A model generated the notes under the pieces. The model made no database searches. It had not been told where the DNA came from and worked only from the letters and a program-made list of their open reading frames with translations. Shown here piece by piece: positions 48,393 through 58,505 of a stretch of 64,000 bases of DNA; the stretch's first letter is position 1, and each line of letters starts with the position of its first letter. The translations under genes were made by a program, and so were the position numbers. This DNA is from Phytomonas francai (Eukaryota > Euglenozoa > Kinetoplastea > Trypanosomatida > Trypanosomatidae), in the NCBI GenBank assembly GCA_001766655.1, contig MJCC01000012.1, positions 408,123 to 472,122 on the forward strand, in the 5' to 3' direction.

Positions 48393-51347
48393 ATGTACCA
48401 ACTGATGGAGGTGACAATGCTCGAGGCGTCGTTATTGTCCAATTATAACAACAGTCCTGGGGTCTCATCAATTGGCTCCTCCATCACTACCTATCACCGA
48501 CGGCATATCAGGCAGCAAAATTGTATCCATCACGAAGCACACTTGTTAGAAGTTGAAGAGCAGGGAAACCCTTTGCGAGTAAATGAGCGCGAAGGAGGCC
48601 TGTCGACGCAGTCCCCACCGCTGTCCCCCAACACCCTCCCTGAAGGAGGGCAAACCCCTGTCCTCAGTTGCCCTATACGAGTTTGTGAAAATGAGGACAC
48701 TGTACTCACCACGGTGGTGGTACCAGTGCCGCAGCTCACCACCAGTCCCCTGAATTACCCACATTTGATCTTTAATTATTACCGAGTGCAGCAGCAATTG
48801 TCATTGGGTAGTTATTTCACTCACCAGCCACAGCAGCTCTCTTCGAAATGCATTGGGAGCGCTTCACCCACCGTGGCTGAATCGCGGGTAGGGTTTGATG
48901 CCATCTACGGGACCTTGAGAAGCGAAGAGGCACGTTTGGGTGCAGAATCCTTACACGCCCCGATGCACAACAACGACATCAGACAAGAAAGTTTTCACTC
49001 ACGCTACTCTTCAACTGAAACCTCGCTCTCCAACATCTCCACCATCAATATGGAGCCCCTTGGGGATCTCAGTGGCAGCGTGAGCCCCCTGCTGAGCCAT
49101 ACAACTTTATACCAAGCTACAGAGATGCTAGCTGGGTCGGGTGCATCCTCATCGCCGTCGATAGTCGACACACAACCACCATCTCCTTACGCACGTTATG
49201 ATCTCAGCGCTGAAGGAAATCACAGCTCCATGACCCGCATTAATGAGTTGCCGTCGATCCTCGCTGCCCTACCGTCGCGCTCGCTTTCTATGGTGCGGGG
49301 CTCTTCGTATTCATCGCAACTATGCCCACTGGAGGTGTCTACCTTGGCGAAGCACTCCCATCGACGGTTGCGGGAACGCAATACTGCATACTCTTGGACC
49401 AGGGAAAGCATCGGTAGTCCTGTCCCGCCCGACTACCGACCCTGCACGATGTCCGTTCCCAACACACCACACCAATGTCGAGATGCACGTATGACGAGTA
49501 CGGCCAAGAAGGGCTCCCTTCCTAGGTCCTATAGTGAAAGCGAGTGGGATCTGCGCCAGCGCGAGAATCTATCATCCCCATCTTGCGTCCGTTCCAGCCG
49601 GTGGGCGCCGTGTGGAGTGAACCGTTCCTTGGGTTCCGGCTGCCTTCACTATTCTAGTCCCGCTCCGTCCCAGAGAGGACCGCGGCGGAATGAACTCCCT
49701 AGCACCTATCGTGGCTCGTTCTTGAATACATTTATTTGTACGCGGCGGGACTCGGGAAGCCCTAAAGATGAACGAAGTGTGTGGCAAATAAGAGAGGGCA
49801 GTTTTTCGAACACATGTCACTGCACCAGGGCAACAGAGACCCCATCACCCGTTGTGAACTATCATTCATCGATTATGCGTACTAGTATTTTATACGACGA
49901 ACTGACAGAGGCGTCTTTCGTTTTGCCACCGCCTAGATTAGTCAACCCAGTTCCGAAGCAGACGATGGTCACCGTAGCGGACGATCATGCGGGCGGGCAG
50001 AAACAACGGAATGAGTTCGCATTTCCCGTCCATTGCGAGCTAGACTCCAGCGGTAGAAGCATAGACGACGGTGAACACAACGAAAGCGATATGCATCAGG
50101 GCGTAATGCTAGGACCCTTTCAGTCGTCGTTTAGTTGTCACGTGGAAATCATGCACGGCAACGATTGCCAAGAGGCCGTAGGAAGTGCCGTAATGGTGCC
50201 CAATCCACAGAGCCATCTCATTGATAGTGGCGTTGTTTCTTATCAAGAAACACCTAAAGACAAGGTGGTAACACTAATGTGCAATAGGGAAGAACAGGAA
50301 ATCGCCGGGATAGATGCAAATCATAAAATGACCTATAGTCAGGGTGGCAGTGCTCCTCTAGGGGAGTTTCCGTCACTACGACAATCGATATTGCTACGAT
50401 GCAGTGCGGATGGCGGTGTGCATACTGAATGCATGCCACCCCCATCCCAAGCGCCATCACACCGCCTCTCTAATTACTTTTTTCGTAGGGTGCAAGATCA
50501 TAGCACCAGGAGTAGCAACGGCTTTGAATACAAAAAGGGGGCATCCGAGAGTAACTTGGAGGAATTTGGCAATCCCTTCCTATGTCTGTACAGCGAGCGC
50601 GTGTGGGGTCGTCGGTGCCATCAAACCGAGAAATACCAGGACCCTTTAAAAACGATGAATGAATGCTCATCAGCTTCAGAATCATTTAGTTTTTTCCATA
50701 AAGCTTCATCTGTTAAAGGATCGAATGACATCATGACAGCCGTACAATTAATGCCAGGGGCCGAAAACAAACGGTCATTATCAAGGACACCGTCGCCATC
50801 CCCTCGAGATTTCGCTTCCCCAATGTCAATGCTGGTCACGCCCCCGGCTTTTAGCAAAGGGGAAGCGGTGGCAACGCGTGAACACGAGGAGTCTGCCATT
50901 GTTTTATCTCCCTCTGCATCGACGGAGCGTAGTGATGGATTAGCTCTTATCCGATCGCGCCACGTTTCCCTTCTCCGCTATTATGCCTCCTTCATGGAAG
51001 ATCATCTGCTCAGGGCTAGCGGCAGCGTTAGTAGGCAGCGATCATCATGGGCCCCAAGGAAACATAATCGCTCTGCGGCTCATTCCCTCTTCTGGCCTCA
51101 GCAGAGCAACGGTGGGAGGTCTTCCGCTGCTTCCCCCCGCCCACCCTTTGCACAGCAGCTGTTCGAGGACACCAGCGACTGCAATTCGCAGGCGTCTTCC
51201 GTGAGGCGCTGGTCTGCCTCAAAGTGCGCGCTAGTGACCCCAGCCGCAGCCGATAGCGCCGCGGGGAGTGGCGCATTACGCCGCACTACTTTTAACTTAA
51301 TGCGGAATATGGAAGCGCAGACGACTTCCGTGTGGTGGAAGGAGTAG
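48393..51347 (+). CDS. Large Ser-rich protein of unknown function
   Basis: ATG 48393 is the first usable start (984 aa; further ATGs at 48405 and 48417); the frame opens upstream only through TTG. The protein is rich in S, P, T and R, mostly disordered, with no signal peptide, membrane span or recognised domain. Many RxxS-type sites (KGSLPRSYSES, RSLSMVRGSS, KRSLSRTPSPSPRD) suggest phosphorylation and possibly 14-3-3 binding. An internal duplication pairs GSFLNTFICTR (about 49713-49745) with GSFSNTCHCTR (about 49797-49829). The DNA is balanced in composition, unlike the GC-rich blocks of neighbours. Coding status rests on the nearly 1000-codon ORF on the shared strand. Confidence 0.75.
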   Translation: MYQLMEVTMLEASLLSNYNNSPGVSSIGSSITTYHRRHIRQQNCIHHEAHLLEVEEQGNPLRVNEREGGLSTQSPPLSPNTLPEGGQTPVLSCPIRVCENEDTVLTTVVVPVPQLTTSPLNYPHLIFNYYRVQQQLSLGSYFTHQPQQLSSKCIGSASPTVAESRVGFDAIYGTLRSEEARLGAESLHAPMHNNDIRQESFHSRYSSTETSLSNISTINMEPLGDLSGSVSPLLSHTTLYQATEMLAGSGASSSPSIVDTQPPSPYARYDLSAEGNHSSMTRINELPSILAALPSRSLSMVRGSSYSSQLCPLEVSTLAKHSHRRLRERNTAYSWTRESIGSPVPPDYRPCTMSVPNTPHQCRDARMTSTAKKGSLPRSYSESEWDLRQRENLSSPSCVRSSRWAPCGVNRSLGSGCLHYSSPAPSQRGPRRNELPSTYRGSFLNTFICTRRDSGSPKDERSVWQIREGSFSNTCHCTRATETPSPVVNYHSSIMRTSILYDELTEASFVLPPPRLVNPVPKQTMVTVADDHAGGQKQRNEFAFPVHCELDSSGRSIDDGEHNESDMHQGVMLGPFQSSFSCHVEIMHGNDCQEAVGSAVMVPNPQSHLIDSGVVSYQETPKDKVVTLMCNREEQEIAGIDANHKMTYSQGGSAPLGEFPSLRQSILLRCSADGGVHTECMPPPSQAPSHRLSNYFFRRVQDHSTRSSNGFEYKKGASESNLEEFGNPFLCLYSERVWGRRCHQTEKYQDPLKTMNECSSASESFSFFHKASSVKGSNDIMTAVQLMPGAENKRSLSRTPSPSPRDFASPMSMLVTPPAFSKGEAVATREHEESAIVLSPSASTERSDGLALIRSRHVSLLRYYASFMEDHLLRASGSVSRQRSSWAPRKHNRSAAHSLFWPQQSNGGRSSAASPRPPFAQQLFEDTSDCNSQASSVRRWSASKCALVTPAAADSAAGSGALRRTTFNLMRNMEAQTTSVWWKE

Positions 51348-51416
51348 GCCCGGTGCCTTTGATAATATCGCCTGCTTTAACGTTTTTCTTGCCACCCTGT
51401 GGTTGCCTCCCCTTCA

Positions 51417-52484
51417 TGTCGGGCGATCTCGACGATGACGACGACATTCTGTGTTATGTTGTGGTCCATCATGCTGAGGAAGAGCCCGTAGGGGGATACC
51501 GCAACGTCAACTAATGGCGTGCCTGCAGTAGGAAGTAGCGCGGCGATTGCGGGCTTTTCCTCAACACAGGCCCCACAGCAGGCCATGGATTCGTCGTGTC
51601 AGCACGACTTTACCCCTATCTTGCAAAAAAAAAAAAATGCGTTAACTCTTTCTTTACAAATCAAACACTGAGGTTAGCTCTGTCTCCGGATTACCGCGAT
51701 GACGAGGTTCATGGTGTGCTTAGAATTCCAAGGAATAAATACGATGGGTCTTGGAAGCTGCTCCGCGGCAAAAACCCCGAGAGACTGACGATTCCGATGC
51801 GAATTCGGATCAGAAAGGTGGAAATCACGGTCGAAGAAGCGCCACAAGGTCCCAACTTGGTGCGATATGCCAACTCGCTCCACCACATTGACAGAAGGAC
51901 CCGTATTGCACCTCCTCAACGACCTCCAACGTTGCCTAGCAGGGCTACACGCAGAACACCCATAAACCTCGTCGAAATTGAAGGTCGATTGTATTAGGTG
52001 GTGAATCCGCATCTCTGTAGATACCAGCGTCGGTGAATGGGTCTTAAGCCTCACCGAAATTATGATTGTTGCGGCTTGCACGGCAAACTCCTCCGTTTCA
52101 AACAATGAGTTTGGCGGACTACAAGTATTGATTGAAAAATTGAGGAATTCCAGTGCCGGCCCAAAGGTTCTGAGGGAGCGGCATCGAGTGCTTTGAGTGT
52201 GTATCTACTATCACATTGTTCAACTAGAGTGGAGTAAGGAATGACGATAAGGATGTCTGTTCTGAGCACTCATATTTGAAGCCCGTAGGAAAGAGAGCAG
52301 ATGGAAACCCCCTGCTTGTTGCAGACCGTGCTCTTGAATACCGGCCTTGTCTGTGCAGCAAGAGTCATTCTCGTGGGAAGCTCCAGATTGTGGAAGTGAA
52401 TATGAAATCGTCCTAGTGGAAGAGGAAGTGGCGGCAGCATTTTCCAAAGTAGCACTACCGCAAGAATTCGATAAAAGTCTTTAA
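51417..52484 (+). pseudogene. Possible frame-broken gene remnant
   Basis: No single frame is open across this interval. Three segments look coding-like: 51417-51513 (SGDLDDDDDILCYVVVHH), 51640-51997 (including ERLTIPMRIRIRKVEITVEE) and 52339-52484 (SEYEIVLVEEEVAAAFSKV, ending TAA). The first and last lie in the same frame class, the middle one in another. I do not recognise the ancestor. Chance open frames are the main alternative. Confidence 0.25.
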
Positions 52485-52942
52485 ATGGACGGCAGTGGTG
52501 CTGAAGCTGAGGTGAATGAGGCTCAAAAGAAGATGGATTTCTATATTTAATATTTACTGTGTTTTACCGATCTCTCTCTCTCTCTCTCTCTTTGCATGTA
52601 TGTGTGTATGTGCATTGTATGCAGTTATCTATAGCCCTCTCGAGAGTTCATTTTGTAGTTTCTTTTGTACATAATACCCCTTTTTTCTTATTTTTCAGGT
52701 TCACATACACGCACTTATGCAAATCGTAGCAAGAGTAATGGGCATATATTGCTTAAAATTTTGTTCTTGGTATGCCATATATCCATTAGGAGTTATCTGC
52801 CGTATTTTCTTACTACAGACGAATAAAATTATTGAAATACGATTTCGCCCTAACAAAGCTTTCAATTGTAGCCCTTTACATATGCTTGCTTATCTTTTTA
52901 CATCGGTAATACATATATAACCAGTCGACTTATTATTTCAGA

Positions 52943-52976
52943 CTTCTTTTCATTTTCCCCTTTCCTTCTTGCTTAG
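52943..52976 (+). promoter_or_regulatory. Predicted spliced-leader acceptor for the 409-aa coiled-coil gene
   Basis: A long uninterrupted C/T tract ends in GCTTAG at 52976, the clearest such signal in the window. A short upstream ORF (ATG 52995) precedes the main start at 53086. Inferred. Confidence 0.55.
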
Positions 52977-53085
52977 GTTGGGTGTTGTACTCCAATGATA
53001 GCACGCAAAGGGAAAAAGGTTGTATTATAAACCCAACCCACACGAATTTTTCATACTTCTTTCTGTACCCGACCTTTCGGTCATT

Positions 53086-54315
53086 ATGAGTGATCTTGAG
53101 CACTACAATCCTGAAGAGAATCAATGGCTTGCAACAGAGTCAGTGAATCGCTTAAGAAATGTAAATGCAACGCCATATGTGTCGGGTAATCTATGCAATC
53201 AACAACACGGAGAGAGTCCATGTGCTCTTGACAATAGTTGTGACGCCAAGGATTCACAGGAAAATTACACCGATCAGATTTTAAAAGAAGGGAAAATGGC
53301 ATTACTCCGTGAAGATTCCTGTTCAGTAGATAAAGACAAAACCTTCACAATTCACATCAACGGTCTTCCCACACTAGTCTCGAGCGCGGAGCCGTTTGTG
53401 AATCCACAGCGACTATTCCCTCAGCCCGGTTTGCTATTCTTGGATGTCACCTCTCAGATACTGGTGAAGAAGGTATCCGAGTCCCAAAGACAAGAATATA
53501 CAAAATTGCTGACAGATAATGAAGCTGAGCGAGAACGGTTGCGTAAAAAACTAAAAATTTATAGATTTAGGATGAGTCAATCGGCTCGCACCACTGGGAA
53601 ACGCCGAAAAGGAGAACATGACGGCACGACAATGGAAGACGCGGAATCTACCGAGAGGTGTGCTGTCGATAAGGGAGAGACTACAACTTTCTCGACGCCG
53701 CTTTCTGAACTCTCTATAGCTGATAAAATGTTGGCAACCGCTACCTCAGGAAGCAGCAACCTGAAAGGCTATGATGCTGATAAAAATAGCATCGCTTCTG
53801 AAGAAATCGCAACAGCCGTAAATGAGATCGCATTGCTGACCCAGCAAATTGCAGGTCTAAGGAAAAAGATAGAAAATTTATCGTCACTGTCGCCACCGCC
53901 TGTACTATTGTTGCCCTCTCCGTCTAATGGTTGTGTGCGCGTCTACGCGAACCACTATTACCATACTGTGAAATTTATAGGCGAGCATTTGTGTCTAACA
54001 GGACGGCTTGAATCCTTTTTTGTTGCACCGCACTCCAGTAAAACCGATTCACTTTCGCATCAACCTTGTGAAGACTTGAATGGTGTATCTGAAGAGGACC
54101 TGATCAATAGAAATGAAAAAGGCAGCAAAGACGCTTCAAGTAATCTGAAAGCACAAAAAACGAATAGCAATCACCAGGAAAGTGAAAACGAATGGATTGA
54201 GTTAGAGATGGTTGGCATTCGTAATTACTTGAAAAATCATCCCGGTGCCGTTGCAGAAGAATTTTTCAAACTTCCAACGGAGGAAAGAGCAGCCTATACC
54301 ACAAGGACGCTTTAA
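53086..54315 (+). CDS. Unknown protein with a predicted coiled coil
   Basis: ATG 53086 gives 409 aa; the frame upstream has no earlier ATG, only TTG. No known domain was recognised. The segment around residues 150-185 (RQEYTKLLTDNEAERERLRKKLKIYRFRM) is strongly helical and charged, likely a short coiled coil, followed by a basic GKRRKGEHDG stretch. A second helical region near residue 250 (VNEIALLTQQIAGLRKKIENL) has heptad spacing. The part HYYHTVKFIGEHLCLTGRLESFF looks ordered. The C-terminus (VGIRNYLKNHPGAVAEEFFKLPTEERAAYT) is conserved-looking and may be a binding motif. The DNA is AT-richer than most neighbours. Function unknown. Confidence 0.7.
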   Translation: MSDLEHYNPEENQWLATESVNRLRNVNATPYVSGNLCNQQHGESPCALDNSCDAKDSQENYTDQILKEGKMALLREDSCSVDKDKTFTIHINGLPTLVSSAEPFVNPQRLFPQPGLLFLDVTSQILVKKVSESQRQEYTKLLTDNEAERERLRKKLKIYRFRMSQSARTTGKRRKGEHDGTTMEDAESTERCAVDKGETTTFSTPLSELSIADKMLATATSGSSNLKGYDADKNSIASEEIATAVNEIALLTQQIAGLRKKIENLSSLSPPPVLLLPSPSNGCVRVYANHYYHTVKFIGEHLCLTGRLESFFVAPHSSKTDSLSHQPCEDLNGVSEEDLINRNEKGSKDASSNLKAQKTNSNHQESENEWIELEMVGIRNYLKNHPGAVAEEFFKLPTEERAAYTTRTL

Positions 54316-54455
54316 ATTGGTATGTGAATCAGGTGTAGTGATTCCCGTTTGATAAGTCTCCTGTGTTTTCGTTCTCTTATCGAAGTTTTGATCTATTTTT
54401 TACTCTTCATGGTTATTATAACCTTCACCATTGTTAGCACCATAGTTCTCTCCCC

Positions 54456-54489
<34 letters not shown>

Positions 54490-54675
54490 TGTGTGTGTGT
54501 GTGTGTGTGCTATTGCAAGTCATTGTATGGGAGAGGCTTAGTGATGATGCAAATGACGCATTTCTGATATCAACTTGTATCCTTCCGCGGGACAATGGGG
54601 CTAACCTGTCTTTAAAATGTAAGCAGCAAAAGTAAACACGTGAGTTGTCATTTCTTAGAAAGAAGGAAAATTCAA
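54316..54675 (+). other. Intergenic region with TA and GT repeats
   Basis: Short AT-rich spacer. A TA repeat (about 54460-54486) is followed by a GT repeat (about 54489-54509). No gene was seen. Confidence 0.5.
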
Positions 54676-55389
54676 ATGGTATTGACAGAACCGACTGCCC
54701 CCAAAGGTTCATCGCCACATCTCAGCAACACCGATTATTCTGGGCCTAGGAGCGCGACGCATCTTTATAACTACATTGTGGAACGTGCCGCGCCTAGCAA
54801 GCTGTGCCAAATGCGGCATGTTCAGCCGAGGCCATACACGCCGCTCTACCCCGACATCATCGCGCGTGTCACGCAGTCCAACGATTACACCCTGCGCCCC
54901 CCGCCCTACGTTGTTCAGCAGACCCTAATGGAATTTTACCGCGCCTGCAACGGTCACTATGGCATTCACTGTGAGGTCCCCAGCTCGATGGAGCTGCTTA
55001 CGATGCAGGGTTATCATAACAATGCTGGTCAAAGCAAGGCTGGCGGCCTACAAGGCGCGTCGTCGTCGTCGCCTTCTTTATCGGTATGCACATCAAGGGC
55101 TAACATTTCAGCAACGCCAAACAAACCAGTCACTAATTCAAAGGATGGGAAATATGATGCGAATGATGAGAAAGAATCGAGGACAGATGACTTCACGAAA
55201 GTCTTGAATGACTACCGAATTACACAACTCCGCAGAAATGCCCAGCATCAAGATACGTATAACGGCAGAAGGCTGTGCATGTACTTCAATACGCGTGAGG
55301 GGTGCCGCCGGGGGCCCTATTGTGAATTCCTTCATGTAGATCGGAACGGTGCATTGGCGCAGAGTCGCCGTGTGGAAAATGATACATAA
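54676..55389 (+). CDS. CCCH zinc-finger protein, probable RNA-binding regulator
   Basis: ATG 54676 (237 aa) is the first in-frame Met; the frame upstream begins with GTG. A single CCCH finger lies near the C-terminus: C201-x8-C210-x5-C216-x3-H220 in LCMYFNTREGCRRGPYCEFLH. CCCH proteins bind AU-rich or other mRNA elements, and in trypanosomatids, which lack transcriptional control of individual genes, they are major post-transcriptional regulators. The N-terminal half has a compact segment (SATHLYNYIVERAAPSKL, then YTPLYPDIIARVTQSNDYTLRPPPYVVQQTLMEFY), and the middle is Ser-rich and disordered. I cannot assign it to a named ZC3H or ZFP orthologue. Confidence 0.85.
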   Translation: MVLTEPTAPKGSSPHLSNTDYSGPRSATHLYNYIVERAAPSKLCQMRHVQPRPYTPLYPDIIARVTQSNDYTLRPPPYVVQQTLMEFYRACNGHYGIHCEVPSSMELLTMQGYHNNAGQSKAGGLQGASSSSPSLSVCTSRANISATPNKPVTNSKDGKYDANDEKESRTDDFTKVLNDYRITQLRRNAQHQDTYNGRRLCMYFNTREGCRRGPYCEFLHVDRNGALAQSRRVENDT

Positions 55390-55830
55390 ATACAGGATAG
55401 AGAGCACCCTTCTTCAGTTGAGTATAGCAAGGGAAAGGAATCAAGGGGAAAATGAAGAAATAAATAAATAAATAAATATCACTGAAATGATATTGATGAA
55501 ACAGACCGAAGACATGCTTGCCATATAGCACCATTAAGCTATTATTATTGGCCTCTTTCTGTTGATTAAGGGTTCTTATTGTTTCTGATACAAAGCACGA
55601 GGACTTAAAATTCGCTGTTGGAGAGGATTTTGTGGGTGTGTATGTGCGTCGGGGTTGTTGTTTGGATTTCATCGCCATCAGACTACCACACTTTACGCTT
55701 CTTTCTTTTTGAGCGCTCTATTGAAATGACAATACCTTTATTGTTATTATTATTAATCGAATAAGGTTTGCATAGTTTATCCAAAGGAGTCGACATCTGA
55801 GCTTTATCATCCAAACAGCACACTAGCTTA
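55390..55830 (+). other. Intergenic region, no gene seen
   Basis: AT-rich spacer with an AAAT repeat near 55457-55478 and a TTA-rich run near 55738-55755. The minus-strand ORFs are shadows. Confidence 0.5.
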
Positions 55831-57528
55831 ATGTCCATATTCTGCCAAAATAGGAAAGTATTACGGGCTAGTCGTCTGTCTTCACTACTTGCCGTATTGC
55901 TAATTTTCAGCGTTTTCCACTGCCAACTGTGCCTTTCTGATGTTTTTGATGACCCGGTTATCATTGATGGTCTGTATTACTACTCTATTTTTATTAGCAG
56001 CAATGAAGCAAATGTCACAGATGGCCCCTCTCATGTTGGCAAGATGTGTTTCCCTTCTTTTGCTTCTGCACAATATGGCAAGGAAAGTGTTGTCTTCAAT
56101 GACATGTGCAAAGGCGGGTCGTCAATTCGAATAGTCAATGTAAGTGGCATATTTACTCTGACTGGATCGCTAACAGAAAGGGGCTTCGTGGATGGGTTAC
56201 CTGATGTCGCACGTTTTCAAGGCCATGACGAAGGCTCGGCATTACTGAACGGTCTCAGTGTTATTCAGAACAATATTTTCATTGCTGACACACAAAATAA
56301 TGCGGTGCGCCTTATTTCACCGGATGACCGCGTACAGACGTTGCTTGATTCTGATTCAAAATATGATGATAGAGGGATCTACCTCCCAAGACATGTCGTA
56401 CCATGTCTCGAATCAAGTAGTTACTCGAGCATCATTATATCAGATTATGGCAACAAACGCCTTCTTTTGGCAACTCTTACGGTCCCCAAAGCCTCAGTTA
56501 TCACCTTACTCGCGCAGGATGTTCAACCAGACCAGTTGTTTATAACGAAGGACAATAAGCTACTTTACTACAGCTTGGGATCGACATCCAACAAGTTAAG
56601 AGTTATGAATTTGGTGACTCGAACGATGTGGAATATCGGTAATTCTAGCTGCTTAGGATACAAAAATTCTCTTGCTTTATCCATTGATGAGAAGGAACTG
56701 CTGTATTACGGAGATGTGAGCAACAAATTTGGGGTGTATTCCATCAGCACAGAGACCACCCCTGAAGTGGCACCAACACTGTGCCCGAAGCTGAAATTCA
56801 GCTGGCCAACGGAATTCGGAAAATTTTATAACTTGGTAGTACGCGATGATACCTCTTGGTGGGTGCTGACACGGACGTCGCTGTTTTTGGTTTCGACAAC
56901 CCCGCTGAGTCCGAGTAGCAGCAGCAGCAGCAGTAGTGGAGGCAGCAAACACGGGGATCGCAATCGCGCCGTGGCGGCATTTCCCAGCGACGCCCTACCG
57001 CTCAAAGATAGCTGCCTCATGTCACAGTTCTTCTACTGGGTCCGCAAGGACGTCACGGTCGCGTACAAAACGGATGACTATCTCACACAGTTTGAGCCTC
57101 TCGATGACCCCAGAATGTTGATTCCTGGTTCGCTTAACGTGTCAGGGTGGTGCAGCAAAATTTCCGCCAGTAAAAGTAAGGATGGGACGATCACTTTTCT
57201 TAAATTTTGGGGTCCGCCAACGCTTTCACCGGAGGATACTCAAAGTGCACTAACAAATTCAGATTGGGCTTACACCACAAAATTTCTCAATGATTTGGGG
57301 GCGGAGGAGTTGCCTTTCTGTTTTATCTACTGCGGTAATGAATGCGAAAACACCTCCTTTACTTCACAAATGTGTGTAGGATACAAGAGTTCATCATGTG
57401 ATGGAGTGTGTAAAGGAATGATTGCCTCAACAGCGGTTATGGGAGCTTGTGTCGTGGCTCTTTTTGCACTCATGATCCTGAGCCCTAGCAATATACTTAC
57501 AGCTTTGACAATGATTCCTATCCTTTAA
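55831..57528 (+). CDS. Secreted/surface beta-propeller-like protein 1
   Basis: The 565-aa protein has an N-terminal signal sequence (hydrophobic core SLLAVLLIFSVFHCQLCLS, about residues 18-36). Residues about 100-330 carry NHL-type propeller blades: RGFVDGLPDVARFQGHDEGSALLNGLSVIQNNIFIADTQNNAVRLI is the classic blade pattern, and SIIISDYGNKRLLL a second. Cys residues in the C-terminal part (FCFIYCGNECENTS and SQMCVGYKSSSCDGVCKG) suggest disulfides. The last about 35 residues are hydrophobic without a basic tail, compatible with a GPI-anchor signal or a C-terminal membrane span. A Ser run (AGC repeats near 56918-56940) interrupts a loop. Several N-glycosylation sequons occur. It is followed by a similar propeller protein, so the two may form a small surface family. 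Ligand unknown. Confidence 0.75.
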   Translation: MSIFCQNRKVLRASRLSSLLAVLLIFSVFHCQLCLSDVFDDPVIIDGLYYYSIFISSNEANVTDGPSHVGKMCFPSFASAQYGKESVVFNDMCKGGSSIRIVNVSGIFTLTGSLTERGFVDGLPDVARFQGHDEGSALLNGLSVIQNNIFIADTQNNAVRLISPDDRVQTLLDSDSKYDDRGIYLPRHVVPCLESSSYSSIIISDYGNKRLLLATLTVPKASVITLLAQDVQPDQLFITKDNKLLYYSLGSTSNKLRVMNLVTRTMWNIGNSSCLGYKNSLALSIDEKELLYYGDVSNKFGVYSISTETTPEVAPTLCPKLKFSWPTEFGKFYNLVVRDDTSWWVLTRTSLFLVSTTPLSPSSSSSSSSGGSKHGDRNRAVAAFPSDALPLKDSCLMSQFFYWVRKDVTVAYKTDDYLTQFEPLDDPRMLIPGSLNVSGWCSKISASKSKDGTITFLKFWGPPTLSPEDTQSALTNSDWAYTTKFLNDLGAEELPFCFIYCGNECENTSFTSQMCVGYKSSSCDGVCKGMIASTAVMGACVVALFALMILSPSNILTALTMIPIL

Positions 57529-58505
57529 AAAGTAAACGTAAATAAGTTACACCAGTGAATGAGCCCAATGGTCTTCCGCATCTACTCGGCCTTTAAATAG
57601 ATCTGATGCTAATAAATGGCAAACAACATTTTTTTTTGAAACGCTACTTTCGAAAGTAAGTGTGCGTATGCGTGGGGTTAAAAACCAAAGGTAATAAGAA
57701 GGGTGACAAATATTTAAATATCCAAAGAGCACATATTCGTAAGCGTTATAAATCGAAAAGGATGTATATATTGAGCTGCCAGATCCCCCTCTCCTCTGAA
57801 ATTCTCCTTCGCCGCCTCCAGTTGTAAGAAATTAGACAAACACATTGCATTGAATGAAAATGAAAGGTATCCAGAGTAAAACGGTGCCTTTTTCTCGTAG
57901 AGATTTATTTTATAGAAATATGAATATTTATTGAGCATTTATAGCTTTCCTATTTCCCGTGTACTGCTCGACATAATGCACAAAAGAGGGGGGTAAGCTG
58001 CAAGTCTTTTTTTTTTCTTTTTGGAAAGAAGAGGGTACCCGTTCTTGCAGTCTGTGAGCATTCTTTTTTTAAATACTAACCGTATTCGAAATATTTTTGA
58101 AGTATTCGGATTATTCTGAAGAAATTGCCCAGAAATAAATATATTAAGTCCCATAAAAGAACAGATAATCGGGAAAAAGATGCGGCTGCCTATGCTCTGT
58201 TTTGCATGTCCCTCCCGTTGGTCTTCATCTGTACATTACCTGATTTGTTTTAGAATGGATGTAAACATTATGAACAAGAAGAGCATGTATATTAAAATAC
58301 GAGATATACAGCAGGAGAGGAATAAAAATGAATCCCTATATATGTATTATTATTATTTGAAATGATAATAATATTTTTGTCTCTATTTGAGAACACGAAA
58401 ACAACATCTTGAACTGACTCTAAGATTTGCTTTGCATCCTTTCAGCCTTTTTAGACGCATACTTGTTCATCACGCATGCATTAGTGATAGCTACCAAGTT
58501 GGAAA
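57529..58505 (+). other. Intergenic region, no gene seen
   Basis: AT-rich spacer between the two surface-protein genes. A T-rich tract with TTTCAG at 58445 is a possible trans-splice acceptor for the downstream gene, and a minimal ATG-CAT-TAG uORF lies just before its start. Confidence 0.5.

Larger units (their letters stand above)
51348..53085 (+). other. Spacer with possible decayed coding sequence
   Basis: The stretch 51400-52500 is more balanced in composition than ordinary spacers here. Short segments in different frames read like protein: an acidic 32-codon ORF at 51417, a frame over 51640-51997 and a 48-codon segment ending at 52484. The remainder to 53085 is AT-rich with a TC repeat near 52568-52591. 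See the pseudogene entry. Confidence 0.45.

Noticed and set aside
52981..53085. Upstream TTG start for the 409-aa coiled-coil protein
   Set aside because: No ATG in frame; the ATG at 53086 is used, and a short uORF at 52995 is in another frame.
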